DNA of 64,000 nucleotides from Rotaria sp. Silwood1 (Eukaryota > Rotifera > Eurotatoria > Philodinida > Philodinidae): positions 859,654 to 923,653 of the forward strand of contig CAJNOP010000033.1 of NCBI GenBank assembly GCA_905250075.1. The letters run 5' to 3'. The notes beneath the pieces are model-generated. The model searched no databases. It was not told the origin of the DNA and saw only the letters and a program-made list of their open reading frames with translations. The translations under genes were made by a program, and so were the position numbers. Positions 13,060 to 27,099 of this stretch are shown one piece after another; within the stretch, counting starts at the first letter, position 1, and every line of letters starts with the position of its first letter.

Positions 13060-13377
13060 ATGCAGACAAAATTCGTTCTTATCTTTGGTCTTCTAGCCGT
13101 CCTGTTTCTTTTTCACTTCAACACTGTTGTAGAATCAACATCTCTTGAACACAGTGATGAACAATGGGATGATGTAAGCTCAGAAGATTTTGATTTATAC
13201 AAACGTCTTGCATCAGCAAAATTCGCCAGTGGACTTGGCAAACGATTAGCATCAGCTAAATTTGCTAGTGGTCTTGGAAAACGTTTGGCATCGGCAAAAT
13301 TTGCTTCCGGCTTGGGCAAACGACTTGCATCGGCGAAATTTGCATCAGGCTTGGGCAAACGAAGTGTTGATAAATAA
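13060..13377 (+). CDS. Allatostatin A/buccalin-like neuropeptide precursor, 4 copies
   Basis: 105 residues, one exon. Residues 1-25 form a signal peptide (MQTKFVLIFGLLAVLFLFHF). An acidic spacer (28-46) ends in a KR site at 48-49. Then come four identical units, each LASAKFASGLG-KR (residues 50-62, 63-75, 76-88, 89-101), and a short SVDK tail. Cleavage at KR and conversion of the Gly gives four copies of LASAKFASGL-amide. A Phe followed closely by Gly-Leu-amide is the hallmark of the allatostatin A/buccalin group; molluscan buccalins end in FSGGL-amide, which is close. These act through galanin/allatostatin A-type GPCRs to modulate gut or muscle in other protostomes. The copies differ at many third positions yet encode the same peptide. 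Family placement is inference from the C-terminal motif; identity as an amidated multi-copy precursor is very likely. Confidence 0.85.
   Translation: MQTKFVLIFGLLAVLFLFHFNTVVESTSLEHSDEQWDDVSSEDFDLYKRLASAKFASGLGKRLASAKFASGLGKRLASAKFASGLGKRLASAKFASGLGKRSVDK
13207..13362 (+). repeat. Four 39-base tandem units encoding identical peptides
   Basis: Each unit encodes LASAKFASGLGKR. Leu is CTT, TTA, TTG or CTT, and Ala, Ser, Gly and Arg codons also vary. The amino-acid sequence does not vary. Confidence 0.95.
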
Positions 13378-14277
13378 AATAAAAAAATATATCTCTTATA
13401 TGAATTATCAATATATTTATACATACGTACACACACGTTACTTTTTTTTTCATTATGTCATTATCTATATCTGTGTGTGTATAGGATTTTTCTCCTGTGT
13501 ATGATGAATAAGATGGATAAGGATTATAGAACCATCAGATGGAATTTTTCTCCAGTTTTTCTTCACTACAAATAAAAAACTTCCTCCCCTTCAAAAAAAA
13601 TAAATAATCTTGAATTTTTATTTTAATAATATTAAATGGAAAAATAGTCAAATTTCATTTTGTAAGAGTCTCATTGTATCTGATCAGAAAATGTACTTAA
13701 ATTTACATTATAAACATGCTTATTATAAATGTCAAATATCAATCATGAAACAAAGGAAAATGTAAATTTGAATATATGATATTATCTTTTTTTCTATGTG
13801 ATATTTCATTAAAATGAACGATAAACATCTTTCATTAGCTATAAGAATTTTATAATCTATATCAGAGATAAATAATAATTTACAAGAAATGATGAAAAGT
13901 AATAGTATCATCAAGATTTTTTAAAATTGAACATGAGAAAGAGAGAACACAAGAGACATTTGAATGGTTCAATATTTCTAATTTTGATTTATCCATGAAT
14001 AAATTCAATCCTGTCTTCATCTTATGTCTTGTTCGTATGAGAAGAATGATATGAAAATTTGAGGAGGTCATCGTCTCGTCTTCTTAATATGTATATATAT
14101 ATTTTTTTTTATTTGGATGTGTGCTTTTTGATATAAACGACCATTGTCCATATGTCTACAGTGAATTGAACCGGAACGGAGACGATCGATAAGAAGAAAT
14201 AAAGATCTGTTCAACAACACTTTTTCTTTCTCATCAATACATACATATTACTTTGTCCATTTGTATATCAAAACGAA

Positions 14278-15690
14278 ATGTCTTACCGTTATGTGTATTC
14301 AAACAGACCAACAGCCGTAGGTGCAGCTCCTGTTGCTGGTTATACTGTTGAACCGGGAGTAATGTCTGCTGGTTATCCAAATGGTGTGGCAGCCAATATG
14401 TATGATGATCGTCGACGACGGTAATAAACTATTCTTTTGTTTGATTGGTTTTTTTTAAGTATTTTTATTATTAGATCATATTCACCAGGATCATTTTCGT
14501 CAGATAGTGAAAGTACTGATGACTATGAATATCGCGGACGGATGATTACACGTGATGCACGATGTCCACGTGATGTAGTTCGTGCACCAACTCCACCTCC
14601 AATTATTAAACGAGTAGTTGAACGAGCTCCAACACCCGAAGCACCTGTTATGGAACGAGTATGTATTACATATTATTAAGCAAAAACAAACATTATTTGA
14701 TTTCTATTTCTAATCTATAAGGTTATCATTCGTCCACAAGCTCAGGAAATTGTTGAACGTGTTATTGAACAACCACGTACACCACCGCCACGTATAATTC
14801 AAAAAGAAATGCAAGAAGAAGCACCACCACCAATTGTTCGAACGCGGTATACTCTCTTATAATCTTTTAAAGAATTAATCAAAGAAAAAAAACTTATTTT
14901 AATTAGAGTTATCAAAGTTGATCGTCCAATGTGTAATGCTTATAGTCAACCAGGTTCACCATTTAATTCTGCATTTAATGGATTACCTTCATGTTCTAAT
15001 GGTGTTATAGGAGGTAGTAATCCTTATCGAACTCATTCAATTCTAGGTTCAGTTGGACGACCAGTTGCATATCATACTGCAGTTGATAACAACCCAAGTT
15101 TTTCATCGGCATCAAGTTTTGAATATAATCCACCGGCACCAATGACAACAGCGGGTCCTCAAACAGCAATGATGATGATGCAAGTACCACAACAAGTACA
15201 ACCTATTGGTGTTATGCAACAACAACAACAACATCCAGTACAATCCATGGGTATCATGCAACCACAACAACAAGTACAACCTATGGGTGTCATGCAACCA
15301 CAACAACAAGTACAATCCATGGGCGTCATGCAACCACAACAATCAGCACAACCTATGGGTGTCATGCAACCACAACCAGTACAACAATTTATGTATCGAC
15401 CAGTTCAAATACAACCATCAGTACAACAAATGGCACCTCAATCAATTCCACCATTATCATCAAATTATATTCCTCAAAATTATATTCCTCAAAATTATAT
15501 CCCTCAAAATTATATGTATCCAGGACATCAAGGAATGTCATTTGGTTATCGTCCAATGATGCAACAAGGTAGAATGATTCCAAGTGGTATGCCAATGATG
15601 GCTGCTGGTAATACATTTGTCCCACCAGCAAGCCGTTTTCCAAGTCAACCACAAATGTTTAATCCAATGGCTCAACAACTTGTCTATTAA
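14278..15690 (+). CDS. Q/M/P-rich disordered repeat protein, unknown function
   Basis: Exons 14278-14420, 14475-14658, 14722-14846, 14907-15690; introns of 54, 63 and 60 bases with GT/AG ends; 411 residues. The N-terminus (MSYRYVYSNRPTAVGAAP) has no signal peptide. Residues ~60-155 are proline-rich charged repeats of the type RAPTPPPIIKRVVERAPTP and VIEQPRTPPPRIIQKE. Residues ~247-308 hold five imperfect units around QPMGVMQPQQQV, and ~337-355 hold four NYIPQ/NYMYP units. The rest is Asn/Gln/Met/Pro-rich with no predicted fold. The sequence suggests a disordered, perhaps cortical or structural protein; the ERxxxxP repeats faintly recall articulin/alveolin-type repeats, but I would not assign that family. 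The start has no competing in-frame ATG upstream, and all splice phases agree. Confidence 0.8.
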
Positions 15691-15783
15691 GAATAATATC
15701 AATTTACACAAACATTAAAATGCATTTTCTGTTGAACTATTCAGTCAGATAATAATTCAATTTCTTTTGTGGATTTCATTATT

Positions 15784-15811
15784 ATTCATTCATTCATTCA
15801 TTCATTCATTC
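15784..15811. repeat. ATTC tetranucleotide microsatellite
   Basis: About seven ATTC units in the 3' flank of the Q/M/P-rich gene. Confidence 0.9.
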
Positions 15812-15819
15812 ACTTTGTA

Positions 15820-18800
15820 GAAGAATAAAATTTCATCTTTTATTTATCCAAGATAAATTCAGATAAGAAAAATAAAATTTTGGTTTCTACTTGATAATCG
15901 CATTGTCAAAAAATATCAATCATCCAATTAATTCATATAAGAATTACGTATATATATATATATCGTATACGTTCATACAAACGTATATAGTCGTTGTTTT
16001 TTTCTTATTTTATTGTCAGCTCATTTATCATAACTTTACATATATCAAGATTCTTTTTTTTTCATTGCAATGATTGATGATTGGTAACAAATCGAGCATT
16101 TGTTCTTTATAGTTTTTGAAACAAAAAGAAAACAATAGTAATTTAAGAAAATGTGTTATGAGATACTAATAATTGATCTTATCTATTATTCCGACTTGAT
16201 AATATGCTATGAGAACAAATGATTAAAATCTTATTACGATTTCTACTCGATGAACGTATTAACGCGTGTGAAGATTTAATATGATATGAAATGAAATATC
16301 CAATAACATCAATAGGAATTGAAATAAGAGAATAGTACAAAAATTTTGATGATTGGCTTTCTAATTTAGATAATTCAAATAGTGAATTATTTTTACAAGC
16401 ATATTATTTTTTTTCTTAAATATTTGAAAAAAAGTATAACTCAAATATATTACATTTCATAGATAAAAGCAAAACATATTGACTATATTCATATACATAC
16501 CTATGTTTGGTCTAATGTTTATGAGTTGTATTGGTTAAGCATACTCGCTATAAAAAAATCTAATAGAACAATATAAACTTCTAAATAATTGTCTTCGTTT
16601 TCTATTTGAATAAAACAAACTATGAATAATGTCTTCTATTATCTTCTATAATATTTTCTATGTCATATGTAGATTATTTCGAAAATTGGTGTTACACATT
16701 ATTTTGAACAAGAAAGTTTCCCAGAAAAAATATGCCTAATAATCAACGGCATAAGTTTCAATTTCTTTTAAATAATTTATAAAAGAAATGATACATTTAT
16801 ATTAGCGTTCAATCTGAAAACTGATATTGAACGGACATTAATTCAAGCTATTCTCGTATTCATCAGTTGCAATACGTCCAATTTAAGATTCGTTTGAATA
16901 TTTTAGAAGAATCTCAGATTGATCTAGACTAATGAAGTTTTGAATGGTTAATACGAGACTGTAACAGAAAGATGTGCATGAATTTGGATCGTTATTTATG
17001 CTAAGACTAACTTCTAAAAATGAAAAAATACATTAATTAATATCTCGATCGTAGGTGTGGAATGAGGAGAACAAGTATATTCACACCTAAAACTTTCGTT
17101 GACTTTTCTTATTCTCCTTGCTTATGATTACATTTAGTATTTTGTTGAAATTAAAAGGCAATTATAAGGCCCTGACTAGAGAACAAGGCATGTATCGATT
17201 TGTAGAGGAAGACATCCTCTATTCAACAATTTATATGTATATTATCAAATTCGGTTGCGTACCGCCGAAGAAGATTAAATTCAAAAAATTATAGGTTTCA
17301 CATTTTGAAAGGAGGCTCTCCTAAACCAAACTTTAAACAATGTAGAGTCAAGCCAGAATCTAATCAAATAATCTGGATACTGTCTAACAGCTCACACACT
17401 CGTATTATCTATATTGCTTTTTCTGCTAGTTGTTTCATTATTACTTCTTGAAGAAATCGTATAAAGAACTTAACAATGGCACACAGAAAGTTTTACAAAA
17501 AAGGTTCCAAGATAAGACGAGTAATCTCAAAAATAAGCAGATATATTAAGTGTTAATCTGAAATAATATTCAGCTTTTTTTTCAAGACTAGATCGATTTT
17601 TTTTATTAGTATCCTTATTAATAATATTGTTTTCTGATTCTTCTTCATTTCTAAAGAATTTATGTGTTGATTCTGCATCGAACATTGCGAAAGAACAAAG
17701 AAATGTCTATCATTGCGTGTATTTGAAATATATTTTCGATTATTAAATATAAAACTATAAATATGGTTCCAAATGGCAGTATGAAAAAAAAGTGTAGAGT
17801 TGCTTTTTTCAAACTTTGTCAAATCACATCATAACTCGAATATGAAGAAAAGTAGCATGAATTATGAAAATAGATTGTTCCGGCAGTTGAGCGATATACA
17901 CTTAGTCTATTTTTCAAGTTTATATAATCGACAACTCTTTTGTTTACCAGAAAGGATCGATGTTATTATCCAAATCATAACAGCAAATATTGAAGTAATC
18001 GTTATTCATTAATTTTCACATGGACTTTTAGAATATACGAGTTGTAAAAATATGATATTTGATTCAAATCTCACACGATCATGCAAAATATCATTCCCAA
18101 TAAAAAAGTGTTGGTCCTGATCATGTTTCCAGCCCCGACAGGATCAGAACTTATTTGTCCATATCTACGTCTGGGTAAAATTTGCTGTAATGTAATATGT
18201 CAGCCTATGCGAGATTGAACTTATTGTAACTGATTCATGTGAGAATAGTCTAAATTAATATCCATCTAATTTCGGACCTCAGACTGGATGCTAACACATT
18301 TACGAGCGAAGAGCACAGCTATTATACTATTCGACGAAAGAAATCGATAAAAATAAACTTAACAAAAGAAAACTAAGGGTCGTATTTGATAGAGGAATAT
18401 CAAATGTGCTTGAAAATAGTATTTTTCTAGCACTTCTTTGTGCTAGCGTTTGAATCGACATACATATCTTTTATTATAATGAAATCCACACGATACTTCA
18501 GTAATCATGGATGATAACAGTTGATGAGTGCATTTTTTCATTGAAAGTCGTTTTAAGTTAGCTCTAGATACTTTTTTAGAAGTAATAAAGGTTTAAAAAT
18601 GATGATATTGCACAATAGTTCTCGATACAAAGTCGTTATCTATGTGCTATTTACATATATCAATCAGTCTTTGTGTATAGTTGCTTGAAAAAATGTCGCT
18701 CCAAACTTTGCTAGTAAAACTAAATTTCTTCTCGGATAGAGAAATATTTTTCATTGACTTTTTTTTGAATATCATTCTACGGTAGAAGCTGGAAAAAGGA

Positions 18801-20340
18801 TAAAATATTTATGGTCAATAATAATTCAGTTTTCATTGAGTAATAGCAATAACAAAACTGAAAAAGTCACTCTACATGCAGCATAAACATCATTGTTTTT
18901 TTTTCTGTGTGAAATTTTTGAATGATCAAACTGTATGAAGCAAATCTCTTTTACTTCTAAAATTATTTTCCCTCTGTTTCTCTGTTATATGCAATTAAAT
19001 GAAATTTCTTCAAACGAAATGCCAATGATTCTAATGTCGCTCTAAACAAAAATGAAAAAAGTGTCTTAACGCTTATGATTGACAGTTTTTCGTTAATGAA
19101 ACTTCATTTAAAACTAAAAGTAAAGATATTTTCATCACAGTCTTGAAAAGTTCTACAACAATAGCTGCAAAAATAATTCAAAAATATCTGAATGGAATAA
19201 AAAAAATGGACTTTGTTCCAAAACATGACATTAGAGTTTAAGTATTGGACATTGTGGCTATGATTTTTTAGAAACTTGCCTTTTTTCAGAAATGAATAGT
19301 CATGTTTAGCAAAGTAAAACAAAAGAATACTTATCAAAATCACTTGAGTAGAACTCGACTTATATGCATTTTTCTTTTCCGAACATAATGCTGCAATGAC
19401 TATACTCTTCACTCATAAAAAAAAAGTCTGTCATGATCTACAAATTTCACAATAAGATAAATAAATTTATGTTAAACTTGTTAGTTGAAATAGAAATAAA
19501 TTATAATTATCAGTTTTACTTGATGAATCAAAACATTCTTTTTCTATTATCTTTCATGCAATGATTTTGATGGTGTATGTCAATTACAGATTCATTTGTC
19601 GAAAAATATCACTGCTGACAAATATTTGCTGCGTCATTATACATAGCATAATTGAGACAACGAATCATAGGACATAGTTACTAATGGAATTAGTCATTAA
19701 AAATATAACAAAAAGGAAGTGAAGAATATCCTTGCTTGTATTCTATTCTGACATATTATTTTAATGCGGAAAAAAAATATTCTAGACGGATTTATTGTGA
19801 AATGAACTTTCAAATAAAAGATGAATATGAGAAGATCATGTGCACTTAATTTCTTCACACAAATAGAGAAGAATATAAGTTATCTTCATTAAAAAAAATC
19901 GATTAACGTTGACAAATATTTCATTTTCATCACATCAATAAATAGAAAACTTAATAAAGGCAAATCACTATAGGCAGTGTCCTATGGGAAAAAAATACTT
20001 CATGACGATGTTCAATTACAATTAATTGAATTTTGTTCTCAATATATAAAGAAAAAATTCGTTGACATCTGCCATCTATAGATGTCATGTTAGAAAAAAT
20101 TCTTGATAAAACTACACTATTTTTCTTAATTAATTTTTTTCTTTATTAAATTTTTCAACAAAATTTCAAATTATGTTAATATTATTTTGCTCTGCCTTAT
20201 TATCGCATTCATTATGAGTGAATTGTTCAACGAAACAATATGGTTACTAGTCAACAGGCACTGTTCATTGTCTAACATTTCTCCGTCTATTTAAGCGTTG
20301 TTTGGTCTATTTTCTTTTCAATCTTCTCACCAATCTATAG
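15820..20340. other. Gene-free intergenic stretch
   Basis: Short open frames at 17553-17822 (-), 17800-18012 (+) and 19104-19412 (-) have no recognisable domain, no splice continuity and biased AT-driven composition. I see no RNA gene or complete mobile element. A slightly GC-richer patch at 18090-18310 may be old repeat. Confidence 0.6.
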
Positions 20341-20352
20341 TCACTAGCGATC

Positions 20353-21344
20353 ATGCCAAGTTCACGTGATGATGATGTCTATCAAGCTAAATTGGCTGAA
20401 CAAGCCGAACGTTATGAAGGTAAAAAAGATAATTTCTTTTTCAAATCTTACAAAGAAGACTTATTGAATAATAGAAATGGTTGAATCCATGAAAAAGGTC
20501 GCAAAAATTGATCAAGAATTAACAGTTGAAGAACGTAATTTACTTTCTGTTGCTTATAAAAATTTAATTGGTGCACGACGAGCATCATGGCGTATAATTA
20601 CTAATATCGAAAGCAAAGAAGAAACTAAATCGGAAAATAGTAAAATGGCATTAATTAAAAAATATCGTTCTCAGGTATGTTTTCATTAGTTTGTCTTTTG
20701 ATCAATAAAATCTTGATTATGTTTAGGTTGAAAAAGAATTACGTGATATTTGCCAAGACATTCTTGATTTACTTGATAAAAATCTTTTACCAAATGCTGC
20801 ATCAGGTGAAAGCAAAGTTTTCTATTTAAAAATGAAAGGTGATTATCATCGTTATAAAGCTGAATTTGCAACACAAGATGATCGTAAAGAAGCAGCTGAA
20901 AATTCTCTTATTGCATATACAAAAGCCAATGATATAGCACAAAATGAATTACCACCAACACATCCAATACGACTTGGTTTAGCATTAAATTTTTCGGTAT
21001 TCTATTATGAAATTCTTAATACACCGGAACGAGCTTGTCGATTAGCTAAACAAGTAATTCTATTTAAACTATTTAATAAATAAAAAAAAAAACAATAATT
21101 ATTTAATTCTTTTAAAGGCATTTGATGATGCAATTGCTGAATTAGATACACTTAATGAAGATACATATAAAGGTTAGAATTTTATTATTTTGATATAATA
21201 AATTTGTATTGAAATTGTTATTTAGATTCAACATTAATTATGCAACTTCTACGAGATAATCTAACATTATGGACCACCGATATGCCGGGTGATAGTGATA
21301 ATGCTCATAATGAAGTTCAAGATGTTGATGATGAGCAAAAGTGA
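20353..21344 (+). CDS. YWHAE: 14-3-3 protein, epsilon type
   Basis: Exons 20353-20419, 20475-20674, 20727-21053, 21118-21172, 21226-21344; introns of 52-64 bases; 255 residues, the usual family length. Dimeric adaptor that binds phosphoserine/threonine motifs in kinases, phosphatases and trafficking proteins in the cytosol. The N-terminal dimer helix ([20 protein letters not shown]) is followed by the signature [20 protein letters not shown]. Phosphate-binding groove residues are present as K51, R58, R131 and Y132, and the second signature lies in exon 4-5 ([16 protein letters not shown]). The stretch [15 protein letters not shown], the motif [23 protein letters not shown], and the acidic tail match the epsilon rather than the zeta branch. 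The start is the first ATG after a T/C-rich promoter region with TATTTAAG at about 20289. The 3' flank has AATAAA signals. Confidence 0.96.
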
Positions 21345-23623
21345 TTTAATCCTTCCAAATTATTTGTTGTTCAATCAAAAACAAAAATAACTATGAACTT
21401 TGAGATATAATCAAAAAAATATCAAAACCTTTTCTTTTTTTTTTCCTTTTTTTTGTCATGTTTCAAAAACAAAATGAAAAATTCTTTTTTTTGTTTTTTG
21501 TTTCATTGATTGTATCAAAAACAATAAAAAAAACTATATGTGTGTACTTGTATGAGAATCTCTTTGTGTGTGAGAATCGAACCTTCTTCTTTTTCCTTAT
21601 TGAATGAAATATAAACGACGAGTAGATATAAGTAGTCGGAAAAAAATCTTTTCTTTCTTGTATATTTACTCATCTAACCTCGTTCGTTTTTCTCTTTTCT
21701 TGTTCTATCCTTTGTATGTCAAATACCACACACATTCCTTATTTCGTTAAACGGGCTTGTCTTCAATGTATGTGTATTCCTTTAAATATGAAAATCATTG
21801 TCATCCCTTATTCTGTGTATTCTATAATATATGCATAATATACATAAGTGTGTCGATGTTCCCATCAAACATTTCAATCTTTTTTTTTTTATTTCAATAA
21901 AACATCTCCTAGAATATTTTATTGTCTAATCAATTAAGTGTGAGTTTGAAGAAGAGAAATAGATTTTGGCAAATTTGATTTTATATAGAATGTCAAGTTG
22001 TTTAAAATAAGATTTGAAATATCAGCAGCTAATGATTTAAGTACATTGATAATAAATGTTAGCTTGCATGACAATTAAGTATAATGTTATCACGATTATT
22101 GTTAATAAGGAATAGTCATGATCATACGAGAATTTGTTAGAATGAAGTTAATTTCATTGTTGAATATAGACGAAGAAATTATTTTTCAAGATTATGACAT
22201 ATTTTCAATCAATTTTTGATCGATACAATACCGTTTAGATCTACGTATGCTAAGTTATATAACCACATTTGTTGTCTAATCATGATCATTTTTTCTCATC
22301 TCATTCATTCAACCATCATTTTTTATCCAAATATCATTTATCCATTATGAAGTTTATTTTGACATGCAATCAAAAGCTTGTCAATATGTGAGCAGTTGTC
22401 AAACATTTAACGTCAAATGAATATTTCTTTAGTTTCAATTTTATTTCAAACACTAAAATATTCTAATCTATCTTCAAATGAAGAAATACAAATGAAAAAT
22501 ATAAACATGTAAAACTGACATTGTTTGTCCTGATCGTAGTATGCTTTAAGTCAACAATAAAGAAAAAGAAAAATCATTCAATACTACACTCGAAGTCATA
22601 CTGATCAATGATTCTTCTGGCATGAATTATATTTCCACTAGGTGTTTTTGTAAACAATATACTTAAGAAGTATTCAACATGTTTGATTACATAAAGGTGA
22701 AATGGAGCATTTGGCTTTTTTCTTTCTTTAAGAAAAACTCTCTTGACCAAATATTAAAATTTTTCATATTTAATTTGCATACTTGAGTGAATGATGAGCT
22801 ACTATATAATATTATAACAATGATAAAATTTTGCGTATGATGTAATCTAGATGTTATTTAAAAAGGAAAAAGCGATCATCATGAAAAGTACTTTCGACAT
22901 GCATTCATGCAATTGTAGCAATGTATGAGAGATTTTTAAAGGCTTTTTTATTTTTGTTCAATCATATGAAAATTTTTTTTATATAATCTCAAAACTGTTG
23001 GTGATTATTGATTTAGAATTCTTTTATCTTAAATTAATCATTGACAGTTTTTGAATGTTTGATACAAACCAATTATTCAAGTTTATTGATGACTTTGGAA
23101 CATATATGTGAAATTGAAACCGTTAAGATACAGATATTATTTTAGTTACGATTGAAAAATGAACAGTAATCGCAATTGATTTTTTTTTCCAATCAAATTT
23201 ATTAAATTGTAAGGTTCTTATTTGTACTATTATAATTAATTCTTATATAAAATCAAAGGTCATGCTATTTTTCAATAATCAAAATTATAAATCTCAAATT
23301 TATCATTGAACATGATTTATAAAATCAGGTTCTATAATCACATTATATCAGTCAAATAAATCTATTATTATCATTCGAAATATGTATCAATTCTCATTAG
23401 TTTTTAAACTATACGTTTGATTTAATCTCTTACTCATCAAAATCAGACAGGCGTATACAAATCAGATGGACACAACGGCTGTTTAGTTCTTATCCTTCAT
23501 GTTGACCATTACTCATCTTTACTATAGCATCATTTTTTTTCTATCACCCGTTAATGATTTATCCTTGAACGGTGATTGTTCTTTCTCTCATTTGCTGTCA
23601 GCATCCATTGTTCATCATGTATG

Positions 23624-23649
23624 TCATCATCATCATCATCATCATCATG
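23624..23649. repeat. CAT trinucleotide microsatellite
   Basis: About eight to nine CAT units. Confidence 0.9.
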
Positions 23650-25366
23650 ATTGCTGCGCTAACATATATTCATATACGATCTGCGTTAATAAACGTTGTT
23701 TATTATATATACATGTATAGGCGTATACATCAACTAGCGAAGCACATACATATTTATATCCATAGAACTATTCTTCATTTATCTTTTTTTTCATTTCATT
23801 TATATATTTGTAATATTGAAATTGAATATTGAAAATATATGACCATCATGGTAATCAAAAAAATATATATAGTAATATAGAACAGGTAGGAAGTTCGAAT
23901 GGTAATTTAGTTTTTCTTTTCTTTTGTATTTATAAGAGTAGTAGAAAAGAAAAATATCGTTGAACAAATTGGTTGAGTAAATATTGCAGACTATCGCCAC
24001 ATGTGCTGTATATATATATACATGCATATGAACACATCTGTTTGTTCGTTTTCATATCGACTAATGCAAAGGCAACTCAAAGTCACAGACGTGAAATTGT
24101 TCATGAGACAAGCAATAGTCGGCATTCATAAGAGAAAGTCTACCCATTTAATCGTCATTATTGTCTCTCAGTGACATTTTGTCCAGTTTACTCATGATAA
24201 GTTACACGACTTGAGGCATTCTACGCTTGACTGCTATCAGCATGAATGTATATCATCAGAAGTTTACCACCCGCCATCATCTATACCAGAAGGTTTGTAC
24301 GTCTCAAATGTTAGAAGTTTACATATGTCTATCTAGAAAAGAAAAACGGTATTATAAATAATTATAACGATCATCATTGACATATATATATATATCGATT
24401 AAAAAGACATTGTTCCTATTGAACACTGTCGAAATCAATGTAATGATAAACGCATTAAAAATGAACATTTATGATTGAAGTTTTCCTTGAAAAATGTAGA
24501 GTCGAGTATGAGAGTAAAATCAATTAACGATTTGGACGAATACAAAAACTAAAGTCTATTTATCAACTTATCAAGAGGCATGCTAAAAAAATGAATAAAA
24601 ATCAGAATATTTAATTGAATTACTTATAATAATATAATCATACATATGAACGATATTTTCTTTGAGAAAAAAATTTCAAAAATATTACATTTGTTTTCTT
24701 TTTTTCTTATATAAGATAAGAGAAATTTATTGACACGTAATAGATTCGAAAACTTCAAAGATGATTGAAGTTTGAATAAGAATAAAAGATTATTATATTT
24801 CAATTGAACACTGGATCACATATTTGAGAATTACAAGCTGAATAAACATTCATATGACAAGTGCACTCTTTCTATATATTTTTGTGAAGACAAATAGTTG
24901 TGTGCTTTTATTTCAATAGAAACACTCTTTCGATTTAGCTATACATTTTGAGAAAATGAACTTGAAGTTCAAAGAAAACAGTCTAATATATATATATGTG
25001 TGTGTGTGTCTGCGAACATTGACAGCTGCATGCGCCACTTTAAAGGTATATTCAAAGTAGAAAAGCTCATCATTCGTCTTTTTCTCATTATTAACAATTG
25101 TTGAAATTAATCCATCTTTGTGGACATTGCATGCAATGTCGCGTCAATTAGATAGGACCCAAGTGACCACAAACTTTTAATGATCTAACAGCACGCTATA
25201 TTACCGATGCTATTGGACTCGAAGTACGCAAGGCACTGCTACTGTCACATGCACTCTTCAGATATTTGAGAAGAGAGAGTGTGTATGTATGTATATTTGG
25301 CACTCGAACACCAATGATTGACATACTTCTCATGATGATTGAACAGCAGGCAAAAGACAGAAAGAC

Positions 25367-25388
25367 AGAGAGAGAGAGAGAGAGAGAG
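25367..25388. repeat. AG dinucleotide microsatellite
   Basis: About eleven AG units, followed by a purine-rich GAAAGAAGGAAAG tract. Confidence 0.9.
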
Positions 25389-27081
25389 GGAAAGAAGGAA
25401 AGAAGGAAGACGATGATCGAACGGAAGAAGGAGGAGAAGGAGACCATGTTAAAAAATCATCTTCCTTTGTGTGTCAGTCATTCTACGACGACACAGTAAT
25501 AATACGAATATACATACATTATAAAGCAAGCGAGTGTATGATGTGGACATATTTACATTTTAATAGTGAACGTGCACGCAATCTTTTTTGCACGATTGAT
25601 TTGATGATGTGACTATATAGTAAGTTTGTTCGTCCATAGTTCTTGGACATATGTTTTGTTTTTCTTTTTTATTTGTCTGTTTTATTCAGTCTTTTGTTTC
25701 TAACACAATTCATCATTATTGTCAAACGAGACGAAGGGAATAGAGAGGTATAGCAATAATCATTACATATACATCTATAGCTACACATTGTTACTCTTTC
25801 TCTCTTCTCTTCTCGTTTTTTTTCCAGCAGATCGAATTACTAACGAAAGAAAGAGGTCAGTTGAAGTACGATCGCTTATTTGACTGACTGTTGTCAGTAA
25901 CAAGGTTTGAACAGGTGGGTAGGTGTGTAGACTCTTGAATCATTTACATATACATGTATGCCTTGTTCTATAGAGTTATTGGTGATGGAGTGATCATCTA
26001 ATATGAAATGATCTCCCTCCCTCTGTGCGTATGCTGTCTAAGGTAATCGTGAAGAGCGTGTGCGCAATGTCCACGTAATAGAGAAGAAAAGAAGGTGCGA
26101 TTATTTTCTAAGTAGTTAGATGCACATCACTGCTTATACATGTATTCGAATGAAATCGATCGATTGAAATAGATCAAAGAACAATCATTTGTTCTTGAAT
26201 GTACAATTTAGTCTTTTTTCATATGATTAACTGTCAATCATGCTCTCATTCATTTCTTTTTTTTCATCGATTAAAAATTTTGATTTACAAGGTTACCATC
26301 GTCTTATATATCTAATACAATACAAAAAAAAAAGAATTAGATCTTATTGATTCGATCAAAGATACGAATTATTTTCTTTTCTTATTCATGTCAGTCAAAA
26401 CCAGAATAGCATATACTCTAGGGTATTTATGTCCGTGTTTTCTGTCATTCGAATCAATATATATATAGTGTCAATTGAGTAATTTAAACATCGTTTGTTG
26501 GAGCATATGCAGACACAGCTGTCGACACGCAAAAACTCAAAACGAATTGGAATATTTTGTCTGTTGCCCTCGTTTCTTCTTTTTTTTCTTGACTAGATAT
26601 GTGTCGCATAGTGCGTTTGTTTACACATTTGCGCATGTCGCTTATATGTGTAGCCCTATAAAGGCTAGGCACAGTCACCATTCGCCTCGCCCACTTTACA
26701 ATTGAAAAGTTTAGATTTAATTTATTTCTTTCAATTGTTGTGAACGAGCCCTTCATATAGAAAGTGTGAGTGAATAGTCATTTAATGGCATCGTCTGCAC
26801 GAATGAAGGATGATAGGTCGGCATTATAGGCAAATACATATAGTGTATCAATATGAAGAGTGAGTGAGGTCAAGCAGATGGTGAAGACGGAAGTCGTCAT
26901 CGTCATTCTTCGAACAACAATCGAGGTCTTAATAGTCATTTGAATAGAAAAAGAGAAGTATATGTCAAAAAGCACAATCTAATAATGATACGACTTCAAA
27001 CGAATGAAGCTGTTCTCTTGAGATTAATCATCAATACAGTCTCGGTCACGCTTCACGCTCTCATCCAAAATTAAACTATGA

Positions 27082-27099
27082 ACACACACACACACACAC
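27082..27099. repeat. CA dinucleotide microsatellite
   Basis: About nine AC/CA units. Confidence 0.9.

Noticed and set aside
13113-13504. Frames on both strands across the four-unit peptide repeat
   Set aside because: Tandem repeats keep all frames open; only the frame with signal peptide and KR sites makes sense.
15005-15652. Repetitive minus-strand and alternate-frame proteins rich in Leu/His/Trp or Cys
   Set aside because: Antisense or shifted readings of the Q/M/P repeat exon.
26484-26756. 90-codon minus-strand frame in the 21-28 kb gap
   Set aside because: No domain, no splice partners, and an overlapping plus-strand frame of similar length; consistent with chance in mixed-composition DNA.
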